Assembly (NCBI GenBank): GCA_013398615.1
Contig: VZSR01003049.1
Coordinates: 250,848 to 314,847, forward strand
DNA length: 64,000 nt
Source: Brachypodius melanocephalos
Taxonomy: Eukaryota; Chordata; Aves; Passeriformes; Pycnonotidae
Reading direction: 5' to 3'
The translations under genes and the position numbers were made by a program. The notes below the pieces were generated by a model, which saw only the letters and a list, made by a program, of their open reading frames with translations, was not told the origin of the DNA and did no database searches. Below, piece by piece: positions 1 through 11,535 of this stretch (positions are counted from its first letter, which is position 1; each line of letters begins with the position of its first letter).

Positions 1-1837
1 TTTAGGAATTCTTCTTTAAAGCAAATTACTTCTGAAGATTTTTAATACCCATATTCCATATACATTTCATTTCTCTTTAAATTTCTGGGGCAGGTGGGGG
101 CAAGAAGGGAGAAACCTCTGAGAGCTATTGACAGAAATTTTAGGACAAATTTAAAACATTTGTAGTTCTTTATGAAAATCAATCATCTTGAATATATGTT
201 TCTCTTAAATATTTTACATTGTGCAGTAAATTCTTTTCTATAGCAGAACTTTTAAAACACATATCTCTGAAGACAGACTTCTAAGTGAGTATGCAGGTTA
301 CAGGCAATCTAAAATGTATTTTGATCTTGAATAGAGAATGGGATATAATGAAGGTTGAGATGTGTTCAGCACTTCTGAGGCTTGTACTGTTCAGTTGCTG
401 TCTATAAGACCACCTTTGAGAAATGAAGCTCTTAAAATTTAAGCAGTCACCACTATAGTGTATCAGCTTTCTAGGATGATAATATTTCATGAATACCATT
501 TTTGTAGGTGTTTGGCCAGATGTTGCTCTTTCTTTCATGTGACTCTGCTGATTTTAATACAAAAGTCATCTATTCCACCACTTGATGCAACTGGGGAAAA
601 AAATAAATTGTTGCTTTGCAAGTTCTCTTTGTCTGAAGTTCAGCATCCTCTGCTCTGAAGGGAGTTTGAATTTCCACCCAGCAAAAAAATAATTAGTAAA
701 AAAGATTGTTGCCATTTGAACAATAGAATGTCAAAATCTGCCATATTAACATTATTCTAAAATATTCAACCCTGAAGCAGTTCTAGCAAACTTTGAATAT
801 GCTGAATAGGAGATGTAACAGAGAGCAGGTGGGCTTCCAGCAGCAGGAGGGAACATAGGAGAAAAACAATGAGAAACTTAAAATGTATAGTTTAGGATAT
901 TTTCTACAGAGATTTTTTTTACAACTCTCTGAAGTCAGCACCTGCAATTTTCTCCTCTTCAGCATTTACTGAAACCTCTGCAGAGCTAGTAAAGGTAATT
1001 ATTTTATTTGAAATTCTTTCCACAGTCTCTCGTGCTCTCGCCGTTATCAGTTCTGCCACTCAGCTCTCCTGCTAAGGAGTCTTGTTTATTAGGTAGAAAG
1101 AAAGATGGCACTTTTAAAGTTGCACCTAAGAACACCCTTACTGTGATACAGTATTTTGTATATTTATTTCTTTGGGGGTTTTAAGTGAGTTCTCTTCAGT
1201 ACTATTAATTATTATATATTGAGAGCTGTGAATATCATTAATGTGTTTGTCATAACAGACATTATGGAAAATGAAGAAGGGTCTGTCAGTGAGGTGTATA
1301 GGGAATAACATATACAGGGTATATGTATATAATGATTTGATAACATTTTCATTTTCTCCACTTGTATAAATGAAGGAAACTGAAGCTTCAATAGATGTTT
1401 AAAGACATTTTCTTGGTGGTGAAAATAGAATTAACTTCTTCCAAATAAAAACATAGCACATGAAAGAAAGGAATAATCTTAAATATGGCTTTAATGTTCT
1501 TATAATGTAATAATCCAGAGATGTAACTCAGACAAAATAATTCCTGAGACAATAATCCATATTTTTCAGCAAAATGCTCCTTTTTTCAAAGTAAAGAAGT
1601 ACATTCTGCTTGAATCTTTTGAAGTCTATCTGGGCAATATACTGGGAAGCATCCAATACTGAAGGACAAAAAACAAAGAACTTTTCTAATCCTGTTGTAT
1701 TCCTTTGTGAATAAAGATTCAGGTTAAGCACCTCCAAATGTTTGCAATTCTGTAGAAGTGACAGAAATTCTACACTCTTTCAAAAAAATGTAACATTCTC
1801 ATTCTACATTCTTTCAAAAATAGTTGATATCCTGTTT
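1..1837. other. AT-rich non-coding sequence, nothing recognised
   Basis: I see no gene, RNA gene or recognisable repeat here. The longest open frames are under 90 codons, have no family resemblance, and are what chance gives in AT-rich DNA. Short A and T runs are present, but no array. Confidence 0.7.
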
Positions 1838-2990
1838 CCAATGCATTTCACTGACTGCTCATCCAGCCCTTATTTCAGTTGCTTTTCTATGAGGATGTTA
1901 TGGAAGTCAGTGTCAAAGACCTTCCTGAAATCTGGGTAGTCAGAATCCACTGCTCTCTACAAGTTGGGGATTTCATCATAGAATCATTTAGGTGGGAAAA
2001 GACCATAAAAAAAAAAAAAAATCAAGTCCAACCTACCACTGCCACGTCCACAGATAGACTATGTCCCTAAGTGGAATGCCCCTGCATTTTTTGAAGACCT
2101 CTGGGGATGGTGTTTCAACCACTCCCCCGGGTAGCTGGTTTCAATGCCTTTCCACCTTTTCAGTGACAATTTTTTTCCTAATCTGTCATCTGAACTTCTT
2201 CTTGGTGCAACTTGAGGTAATTTCATCCTCTCACTTGTTACGTGGAAGAAAATATAAATTCCTACCTCACTACCACATCCTCTCAGTTGTAGAGAGTGAT
2301 AACATTTTCCCTGAGCCTCATTTTCTCCAGGTTAAACAACCCCAGCTCCCTCAGCCAATCCTCCAGACCCTTCCCCAACTCTGTTTCCCTTCTCTGGACT
2401 TGCTTCAGCCCCTCAATGTCTTTTGTAGTGAGGGGCTCAGAAATGGATGCAGGATTTGAGTTGTGACCTCAGTGCTGGATACAGGGGGACAATCCCTGCC
2501 CTGCTCCTGCTGGCCACACTGTTGCTGACACAGGTCAGGATGCCACTGGCCTTGGTCTTCTGGGCACATCCTGGTTCACGTTCAGCCAGATGTCCACTAG
2601 CAACCCCAGCTCCTTTTCCTCTGGGCTTTCCAGCCACTCTTCCCCAAGTCTGTAGAACTGCATGGGGTTGCTGTTGCTCAAGGGGAGGATACAGCACTTT
2701 GCTTTTTGTACCTCATACAATTGGCCTCATGCCGCTGATCCAGCCTGTGCAGACACCTCTGCAGATCCTTCCTACTGTCAAAGAGATCAACACTGCTGCC
2801 CAACTTGGTATGCTCAAGGTATCAAGTTGGTCGAGCATAGTTTGATGGTAGCTTAATCTGCTTTATGAATTCATGTTGATGACTCCTGAAGATTTTCTTG
2901 TCATTCATTAGGAAATTGGGATTAAATCCATAACCTTCTGAGGGGATCAAGTGAGGCTCACCAGCCTGCATTTCCCTGGATCCTTGTATT
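1838..2990 (-). mobile_element. Older CR1 LINE, interrupted by a younger CR1
   Basis: Two pieces of one minus-strand CR1 flank a younger insertion: about 1838-1978 and about 2813-2990. The left piece carries the CR1 stretch around GGATGTTATGG, AGTGTCAAAG and ATCCACTGCTCTC. It stops inside a segment reading GATTTCATCATAGAA. The right piece resumes with ATCAAGTTGGTCGAGCATAG and ATTCATGTTGATGACTCCTG and runs on to CAGCCTGCATTTCCCTGGAT, which is the continuation expected in the CR1 reverse transcriptase domain read backwards. The order is what remains when a second element lands in the first. The copy is diverged and has no open frame of useful length. The outer boundaries are approximate. Confidence 0.8.
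1977..2815 (-). mobile_element. Younger CR1 LINE, 5'-truncated, inside the older CR1
   Basis: The minus-strand CR1 3' end starts at the left with CATCATAGAATCATTTAGG, the reverse of the avian CR1 tail. An A-run (about 1998-2013) interrupts the first 40 bases. Typical CR1 blocks follow rightwards, such as CTCAGCCAATCCTCCAGACC, then a block near 2500-2650 that encodes the post-polymerase region on the minus strand. It ends near CCCAACTTGGTATGCTCAAGG, within the complement of the FADD reverse transcriptase motif. The length is about 840 bases, against a full element of several kilobases, so the copy is strongly 5'-truncated, as is usual for CR1. Both-strand open frames of 60-132 codons here are relics or shadows, not genes. 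Confidence 0.88.
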
Positions 2991-3904
2991 GCTGAAATGT
3001 GAGCTTTGCTCTCAATGCTGAAAAATGGTACATTGCTATCAAAACCAGAAAAGCAATTATTTTTATCAACTTTTATAAAACTAAACTTAATCATAAAAAC
3101 GTTCTTTGATAGGGCACCTTCACATTTTCTTCTATTATGAAGAATGAATTATGGATACAGAGTAAGAGTTCTGTCACACCCCAATTACCTCATTTCCAGC
3201 TGACTACTCATGACCACATATGTGACTGAATTAGAAAATATCTTGCACGTTAATGAGATCTCAGTTAAGTACACTGAAGCTGGACAAGGGAAACCATCTC
3301 TTTTTTCCCATATTTAATAAATATACATTTAACCCATAAAAAAGCAGTAATGGGGATTGTTTTCTAGATGTTCTAAGAATTTTAAAACACCTAATGAATT
3401 TCTTATTTCAAATCCATGATATCACTAATTAAAATTTTGTCTTCAGGAGGAAAAATGCAGTTTTCTCTTCCTTTCAGGGGAGTTGTACTGACAGAATGGT
3501 ACAATTGAAGAGAAGTATATAAAAAATCCCTGTAATAACCATTTATTAATGCTCAGCATGTACTGACATATAAAAAATGCTTTCTTTCCAAATACACTGT
3601 AATTTTACCTGGAAACACTAATATTAAAAATGCACAGGAAGAAGACTGAATTAACTTTTTATAATTAATCTAGAAAAAGTTCTCTTGGTTTCTTTTCTGG
3701 AAAAAAAATCAAACATTGAGATATTCATGTGAAAATTTCAAAAAATTTCATTTCCAAGTACTGAACAAATTAAAAGCATAGCATTCCCAAAGGAAAAAAA
3801 AAAGAATATAAGAAGAATGAAAATATGTACACTAAGGAATTGTTTTTTCCTTTTTCAACTCACATGACATCTTTCTACTGTGATATCAGATTGACAAAAA
3901 AGTA
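2991..3904. other. AT-rich non-coding sequence, nothing recognised
   Basis: The spacer between two CR1 insertions has no gene, RNA gene or structured repeat that I can support. Confidence 0.65.
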
Positions 3905-4750
3905 CAACCATAGAATCACTAACCTTCTGGGTTGAAAGGGAGATTTGAAGGTCATATAACCCAACACTCCTGCAAAGATCGTAGACATCTCCAACTAGAT
4001 CAGGGTGCTCAAAGCCCGGTGCAATCTGACCTTGAATGTTTCCAGGGATACGACATCTACAACCTCTCTGAGCAACCTCTGTCTTACCACCCTCATCATA
4101 AAACATTTTTCCTCATACTTGGTGTGAACTGACTCTTTAATTTAAAACCACAACTCCTTGTTCTATTTCTACAAGCCCTATTAAAAAGTTGGTTCCCATG
4201 TTTCTTTTAAGCTATCTGTAACTGATAGGGCCTGATAAGACTGACAGGATCTCCCTGTAGGTTTCTCTTCTCCAGACAGAACAATCCCAGGTCACTGAGC
4301 CTTTCCTTGAAGAAGAGGTGCTTCATCACTCATCATTTTTGTGGCCCTCTGGCCTCTCCAACAGTTTGTGTTCTTTCTGTGCTGAGGTCACCACCTTTGG
4401 ACACAGTACTGCACATGGGGCCTGAGCAAAGGAGAAGAATCACCTCTCTCAACCTTTTTCTGCAGCCCACGATGTGGTTGGCTTTTCATACTGCAAGTGC
4501 ACATTGCCAATTCATGTCCAGCTTTTCATACACCAATATCTCCAAATTCTTTTTGGTGGGGCTGCTCTCAATCTGTTCAACCTCCCAACCAGTGGTTGCC
4601 CTACTCCAGATGTAGAACCTTGTACTTCCCCTTGTTGAACCACATGAGATTCCCATGTGTCCACTTCTCAAGCTTGTCCAGGACCCCCTGGATAGCATCC
4701 CATCCTTCAGGTGGGTCAGCTGCACCACTCAGCTTGGTGTCATGAGCATA
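3905..4750 (-). mobile_element. CR1 LINE, 5'-truncated
   Basis: The left end CCATAGAATCACTAACCTTC is the reverse of a CR1 3' tail. The body runs in CR1 order: cell-type blocks near 4010-4110, GGTTTCTCTTCTCCAGACAG-like sequence near 4260, a GTGGCCCTCTGGCCTCTCCAACAG block near 4340, and a final AGCTTGGTGTCATGAGCATA that is the complement of the FADD-Thr-Lys-Leu coding region. Length is about 845 bases. It is more diverged than the copy at 47.57 kb and has no intact open frame. Its 5' truncation point is almost the same as that of the younger copy at 1977-2815. Confidence 0.88.
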
Positions 4751-5599
4751 GGTAAGAAGGAATAAATTATTGTTATTGCTTAACCAAATACCTGATGACT
4801 AAGAAGCTCAATATATGGTATTTTACAATGCCTGATTTATGTACAGATTTTACCATAAGTGAGTTTGGCTATGTCAGAATAGATGTTGTTGCCATTACAG
4901 ATACAAAGAAAAATAATTTTTCATAAATTCTACAACACAATTACAGTGACTCAATTCTATTCCATCTAAAGCTATGCAAGCACTCATATTCTTATGTTAC
5001 TGTGGTATCTGGTTTAAATATAAAACATCTTTTTGTTGTCATGGTTCCTAAGCACAATAAAACATACATTATCTCAAGGATTAAAGAGAAGAGTACACAT
5101 TTTCATTTGAATATGTCAGTGCAAAATGACAAATAAAGGCATTTTATCTAACAAAATTTAAATCGCTTCTTCCACATAGAGAATTTCATACCAAAATGCT
5201 TTTTCTAAAGACTAATATTTCTTATAATATTTGCAGGATTATATGCTTCTTAGAATGAAGCAAGCTAGTAAAAAACCCGAGAAAAATGTAAGAAGAGAAA
5301 TCAAAAGCTCTGACCCATATGGAAAATTCAAATACTCTTTTGTTTTGGTAATTTAAAAGTAATTTTTGACATTATGGAGTTGCCTGGAAAAAACAGTGGA
5401 AATTTCATTAAAACTCCACAGCTTGCAAAGGCATTGTTCAGAAGGAGCATTCAAGTTTTATAACAATCAAGAAATATTGTTTCACCATGGTCCTGAAAAC
5501 TAGCCAGCAGATAACCAACAGATAACCTAACTAGACAACTGATAACCAAAGATTAGGTCATAGCTCTTCATATACTGAGCCTTGTCCATCACCATTCAC
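4751..5599. other. AT-rich non-coding sequence
   Basis: No gene is recognised. At about 5500-5555 there are short imperfect direct repeats built on CAGATAACC / TGATAACC. I cannot assign them to an element. Confidence 0.6.
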
Positions 5600-6240
5600 T
5601 CAAATTAACCATTTGCTTTCTCCAAGTATTATTTCATGACCAGCATCAAATACAAATCGCATCAAAGACCCATCACGGTCTGGAAAGGTGCCGTGACCTT
5701 CCTCGCCAGAAGGGTCTTTATACAGACACTGTATATGGTGCAGACATAAGCAGTCAGAGTGATCAGCTCTTTTGGGACTGCTGCCTTGGCAGCAGGGCCA
5801 CAATTGCCACTCCAGCGATCCAGGAGAAAGAACCACAAGACAGGGTTTTCCAGTCCTGTGGAGCCTTCTTTTCTATCCAGAGTTGCAAGGGAGAAGAACT
5901 GGAAAGCTTATGGGAGCAGAGATTATATAGGGACAATATATTTGGCCAATAGGGAAAAAAATTGGAAAAGCAACCAATCAGAGAGAGGATCCAAAAAGAA
6001 CCAATCAATGGAGGTAAAAACCAGGAACTGGGGAACTAACCAATGAGAAGTAACAAATTAACCTACCATTGCAAAGACTCATGGATTTGACACACTTTTC
6101 TCACCATGAGCTAAGAGAGATCTCTTAAACAGACTTTCCAGGAGGAGCTCATACCACCTAAACCAACCTAAAGGCTGCACACTTTCTTTGGAAGGGCAAC
6201 ATTCACTGTGGGTGGCCTAGAGGCCCCCAAAAAGACACAT
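5600..6240 (-). mobile_element. Candidate LTR or other retroelement promoter block
   Basis: This GC-richer block reads like a pol II promoter on the minus strand. Four CCAAT boxes (5946-5950, 5974-5978, 6001-6005, 6040-6044) and one ATTGG (5961-5965) fall within about 100 bases, followed downstream on the minus strand by a TATA-like CTATATAATC (5921-5930). Further downstream, open stretches of 78-81 codons cover 5600-6008 in two frames; I recognise neither product. The right edge, AAAAAGACACA near 6229-6239, would be a TGTGTC LTR start on the minus strand. I found no convincing AATAAA signal or target duplication. Alternatives are a processed pseudogene or an unrelated promoter. Confidence 0.42.
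5921..6044 (-). promoter_or_regulatory. TATA-like box with a cluster of CCAAT boxes
   Basis: A TATA-like CTATATAATC on the minus strand (5921-5930) lies 16-110 bases from five CCAAT/ATTGG pentamers. Five in 100 bases is well above chance and typical of NF-Y-dependent promoters, including retroviral LTRs. NF-Y sites work in either orientation, so only the TATA box sets direction. Activity is inferred. Confidence 0.5.
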
Positions 6241-9159
6241 CTGTGTTCTTATTGATCACATTTGTAGGTAGCCAGTGATCTGATTACAAGTTTTGCAGAC
6301 ATGAGTGCAGGTTCCAGAACCTTCACAAGACAAGACTAGTAGCCCTCATCCAAATTTACAAAACCACTCCACAGCTGTCTACATGTGAGACACAACTACT
6401 AGGTCTACATAAAGTAATGATATCCTTTATGTCTTCTAATTCATATATTGAATTCCCTACAAATGCATAAACATATACAAAAATTGTTTATGGGTATTAA
6501 CTGTATGCATGAGGGTCAGTCATGATCAGTTTCTGGTATAATGTGAAAGAATTTAGCAAATGTAGTTTGGCAAAGCAAATGACTATGCTTGAGACACAAA
6601 TAACCTAACAAGACTGTGTTATTAGGGACTGAGAGATAATATTTTAATTTTAATTTTAATTTTAAATGAAAAATCATTAGGCCAAAACCTCTCGTATGAA
6701 GAAATATTGGCCATTGGTATTCCTAGATGGTGAGAACATTTTCATGTGAAATATTTGACTCACACTGAAATTAACGTTTCTCACTTCAACTACCTTGCTG
6801 CTTAAAGAGACACTTTTGGGTTTTTTTAAACAGAGATCTGAGCAGTTAAAGTGCTACTGTTGATTAAACAAACATCACAATTACATAAAGCATCTCAGAT
6901 ATGACAGAAGTTAACTTTTACACTTCATTAACCCTTTTATTGTTTTTTATAATGCTTTCAAAAGCCTCAGAGGAGACAGCCATCAAGATGTACAATGCTA
7001 ATTTTGAGGTTAAACTTTAGATCTCTTAATACTGCTTTTGTACCATTTTAGATATCTGTGAAAATGAAATGGCAGAAAACAATAAAAAAGGGAGCAATAA
7101 TTTATTTTCTTTTGTAGAGTAAGGCTCAAGGAATAATATCAATTGTTACTGATTAATAATCTCAAGGTTTATGTTTATCATATAGGGATAAGGTAAACAC
7201 TTTCATAAGCATATAAGCAATGTTTCCTGGATCTATATTTTTATTTTATATTCTCACAGGAAATAATACATAATAAGAAAGAAAAAACCCAACCCATAAA
7301 TAACTGTAAGAATAAACTTTTTCCTATAAGATAACTTGACAATATTTATATTGTTCCCTATTCCATCAGCAAGAGACAATGGAAAGGGAAAAATGTTGGC
7401 TTTGTTGAAAGTCTAAGCATAAACTATACCAGCTGGTGCACTCTGTTGGGAACTGATATGTGGGTCAGCACGTTGCATCATCAGCACTTCTTCAGCAAAT
7501 CCACCTGCTTGAGTAAACACACAATATGGGGCCCCAGTGTAACAAAGTACATTATTAAACAGATAACTTCCTAAATTTGTGGCCTTCTTAGCATTTTATT
7601 TCAGGTAATATTAGCTTTTCTTAAATAAAATTATTTCATTTTTAACTAGCATCAGTGAGCTGATAGGTTCTTCAATGACAATATAAAGTCAAAAAAGTAA
7701 CTTTGCTAATATAGCTATAGTACAGGGGGAAAAAATCAACAAAATATGAAGTTTATTTACCCAGATGTTACTTATAAAAAATAATTGGCAACTATTTTCT
7801 TGTCCTAAACTGAGTCTTAAACAGATGTTGGAAGTTTAGTTACTTATTTTACACAGTAAGCTTTCTAGTAACCTTTGCTACATCTACAGTTTAGCTTACT
7901 GTATAGGAAAAACCACTTTAGATATGATCCATATTTACATGCTGTAAATAATTATGAATTTCGTTTTCCTGATCTGCCTTGGAAGATGTTTAATTCCAGG
8001 GGAATCAATCCTTCTTCATCTTAAAGGACAGGCCTATTAAAAACAGAGAACCACACCAAAATAAAATAAACCCCCCAAACCAAAACACATGCAGTCACGA
8101 TAATTGAAAGCAGATGGGACAAACTAAATACAGCACAAGCATAAATAAAGACTGAAAGACCTCATGAAAATCTGAAAGTCAAAGCTTGTCTCTTTGGAAT
8201 AAGCTGCTGTGAGTTGGCCTTCAATGAAAGCTCTTGATGTTTAGAAGGGTAGTTCAAGATCTATGTCTTGTGAATTAATCAGCATATTCATATTTTGGAA
8301 AGGTTATAAAAGGCATAATGTTGGCTGAACATTAATTTCTGAAAAAAAAAAGTCACTCTTTCTTCCCAGGAGATGAACTGTTTCTTATTGAAACAAAATT
8401 TATTTTAAATGAACAATTTAAAAGCTATTTAAAATATTCCAGTAGTATTTCTGTTCCATTATTCTTGTAACTTCTTTTTTTGCATTTGAATTTACATGTC
8501 TAAAATCCATGTTGGTTGATGCTGTAAATATTCAACAGAAAATACAGTAAAGAATGTTCCTCTTTTATACTAAAATATATAATTTTAGCTAAATGACAGA
8601 TATTAACTGTCAGTGTTTCAAAGGTAATTCAGAAGTGTAGCCTTATAGGTTCTCTTAATTAATGCATGAATATATACATATATATACACATATATATATC
8701 TCAAATAAATAGACTTTTTGCTTCTTTTTCTGAAGAGCTACTTCCCTAGATTATGCTCATATACACTGAAATTCATCATATGCTAAGATTGCTGGACATT
8801 TTGAATCAAAAACATCAATAAAGAAATTTTTTATTAGAACTGACAGAAAAATTCAAAGAAATATTGAATTTAAGTTGGTTTTTCATTACTGAGAATAAGC
8901 ATCCATATATTAGAAGTGAGAAGAACAAAACTGAGCTACATGTCCTTTAGATGCTGTGAGGATAAAGCAAAATTGTATTTAAAGACAGCATGAATTGAGG
9001 GGAGCCAATCTTGATACTATCATGTTTAGTTGGTATGTCTATATCTTCTGAGAAGTGGAACAGCAGGAATGGGGGAGGTATTTATAAACACAGGCTCTAC
9101 AGTCAGCTGGATTTTTAGTATTGGAAGGCTGTGATTAGATTCTCATAGGGTTCTACTGT
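6241..9159. other. AT-rich non-coding sequence with small simple repeats
   Basis: No gene is recognised. A short (TTTTAA)n run lies at about 6645-6666, a C/A-rich patch at about 8050-8090, and a TATA/TACA dinucleotide-rich stretch at about 8668-8702. The segment at about 7420-7560 is less AT-rich and could be an old repeat or a conserved element; it has no open frame with family resemblance. Confidence 0.6.
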
Positions 9160-9475
9160 GTAGGTTTAACAAGCAAAATGCTTTCAACTTTTCTTCATAC
9201 ATCAATCTCTCCAACAGTCCAGTTATCTGCAACCATTTCAAAAATCCACTCAAGCTTTTCAGCTTTTCACTTAAACTGGGAGAACCAAAGCCTGATACAA
9301 TATACAAGATTAAAAAGCCTGACACATTTGATAAGTAAATTAACAACTAGGTAGAGTAGGGATGGTAGCATCGTCTGATCTACTTTATACTCTTGCTGAT
9401 GCAGCTCAGAAAAGGGTTATATTTTGTTGCTGCAATGGCACACTGCCAACTGATGTTTTTATATGATCCGTGTTT
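9160..9475 (-). mobile_element. Very old CR1 LINE remnant
   Basis: This highly diverged minus-strand CR1 still shows the family order: TAGGTTTAACAAGC near 9160, CTCTCCAACAGTCCAG near 9207, GGGAGAACCAAAGCCTGATAC near 9279, and GCTGCAATGGCACACTGCC near 9431, matching the CR1 block that encodes the region after the polymerase motif. Both ends are indistinct. No open frame survives. Sequence decay is much greater than in the copies at 2-5 kb and 47.6 kb. Confidence 0.6.
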
Positions 9476-10329
9476 AACATAACTAAGGGAAATGTCTCCT
9501 GCCAATGGATGAGCTTCTGGCAAATAATGTGATGGTTTTAAAATGGTGTTACTTAATTATACTGATTAGAATATTATTCAAACATCTGTAATCCTGTTTT
9601 GGAGACTAGAAATCACGTTTAATTGTTTGAACAATCTCCCTTCTCATGTCTGGTAAAGCAGACACTTATAATTACATGTAGAAAATTCTTGGTCTAACCA
9701 ATGTACATGTGCAGAGGAAACCTCTTTATTTTCTTGCTACTAGCATGCATCTCCAAAGCATTGCTTAAGGCATCAAGAAATTGAAAAGCTTTGTTAGGAA
9801 CTGAGATTTGTAGAACAAAACCTGTGAAAAAAAACCCATATTTTCTTCTGAAATATTTTGTAACAGCTAGGTAAAAATTTATTAAAAACATTTTTAGCAG
9901 TATTACCCATTTTTGTTAGCAAATAATTTAATTTATTATAATAACTAATTTATTTATTCATAATTTTATTTTTATTTATACAAATTTATTAGTCTATAGA
10001 TATATTTTAGCAAATTATAGCTTAGCCCTTAACTTTTTAATGGAAGGTTTGCTTACCTGTTAATTATTTGTCACCTGTTCAGTGTAATAAGTAATTGAGC
10101 CACAATGCATTTCATTTGTACTCCTGGTTGGATAAATTAAGCATCTGAAATAATCGCTATTATTTACTATTGCATATTTCCATCATCTGATATGTATAAG
10201 ATTTCCCCATATATCTCTTTAAATATATGACATTTTTGGTTTAGGCAATCTTTCATGTATAATAATGTCTATCCATGAGCTGAACTTGTTTAAAATCTAC
10301 AACTGCACACATGCACAGAGTTAATTTGG
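9476..10329. other. AT-rich non-coding sequence
   Basis: No gene is recognised. The sequence is very AT-rich, especially about 9900-10020, which is dominated by TTTATT/TAATTT words. Confidence 0.65.
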
Positions 10330-10630
10330 GACAATGATCCTTGCTAGATTCTTCTTGAGCTACATTGCAATCGTGTCGTGTGCCATTTACCTTTCTGATC
10401 TGGAGCCTGATATCTTGATCTCAGACCTGCCTCATCACTGGGGACTTGTCTGGTGGGGTAAACTCTTTGATAAACCAGAATTCCTGCAACAGACATGCCC
10501 TTCTTGCTTCTGTTCTGTGGCTACACAGCTTGCCAGTGAGTCTGGGGCTGCCCCTCCAGTCTTGTCGCTGCCCTCAGCTCTTAACTCATCTTCTCAGGAG
10601 GAGAAGCCCCTTCCTGGTGCTCTCTGAAGT
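10330..10630 (+). other. Unclassified GC-richer block with a 97-codon open frame
   Basis: The frame 10334-10627 is open for 97 codons, starting MILARFFLSYIAIV and ending EEKPLPGAL. A second frame (10446-10739) is open over part of it. I recognise no domain. The start could read as a hydrophobic segment, but there is no gene context, Kozak support is weak, and two overlapping open frames suggest base composition rather than selection. The block is clearly GC-richer than its neighbours and is followed 60 bases later by a G/T-rich tract, so an unrecognised retroelement fragment is more likely than a gene. Confidence 0.35.
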
Positions 10631-10686
10631 CTGTGGTGAATGCTTACCTTTTTTGCACTTTACCAAGTATATATTTACAAGGGTTC

Positions 10687-10862
10687 AATTTTGGGGGTTT
10701 TGGGGGATGTTTTTTGGGTTGGGGTTTTTTTCTGTATGAGGGTTTTGTTTTGCTGTTTTTTTGGGGGTTTTTTTGGTTTTTTTTTTTGGTGGTGGTGATT
10801 TTGTTTGAGGTTTTGTGGTGAGTTTTAGTTGGATTGATTTTGTGGGTTGTTGGAGTTTTTTT
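10687..10862 (+). repeat. G/T-rich low-complexity tract
   Basis: About 175 bases are almost purely G and T on the plus strand, with many TTTTGGGG-like words and several runs of four or more G. It has strong strand asymmetry and could form G-quadruplexes. The lysine/proline/threonine-rich minus-strand open frames here are translations of the tract, not genes. Confidence 0.85.
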
Positions 10863-11535
10863 AGCATAGCTTTTCAAACATCAATGTTTCAAAGACAAAA
10901 CACATACTTCTAAAAAAACAGTTCAAGCTGATCTTGCTTATAAGGATTTTTCCACTTCTTAAGGCTATCTATAACTTTTCAACTAGAAAACGGTCTCCCC
11001 CATGTCAAAGCATTGTAGAGTTTGATGACTTATGCTTTGATGAATCTTATGCTGTTAGGATAGTGTCGATGATTGTGTAACAAATAACTGTTTTAGAAAT
11101 AGAAGAGTATTCTGATTCAGTCCTTTTAAGAGCATAAAACACATATTATTCAATTATATTTTTGTACAATAATTTTAAATCTGAAATGTTATTATTCCAT
11201 ATTCTTTCACTGTTCTTCACCAGTCTCATCTGAATAATTTTGCACCTGTTATCTAGATGAAATTCCATGTACTACACTTAGTCAGACAGATTATATACAT
11301 ACCCTTTTGTCAGCAATTAAATTCCTGATAAGAATTAATCAAGATTGCTTTTGAGCCCTGCCTAAACTTTTCTGATAGAATACTTGTTCCAAAGAATGGA
11401 TTATTGTTTTTATTTTTTAAAAATAGAGATTAATTTAGAAAATAAAATATGTATGCCTGTGATTTGGTGACTTCCTTATCTACAAATTGGAGAGACATGG
11501 ATTTTATTATTAAATATTAAATAAGGAATTGGCTG
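10863..11535. other. AT-rich non-coding sequence, nothing recognised
   Basis: No gene or recognisable repeat is seen between the G/T tract and the CR1 copy that follows. Confidence 0.65.

Noticed and set aside
2061..2845. Two 132-codon plus-strand frames
   Set aside because: They run antisense to a minus-strand CR1; no host protein resemblance.
10644..10877. Lys/Pro/Thr-rich minus-strand protein
   Set aside because: Translation of the G/T-rich tract.
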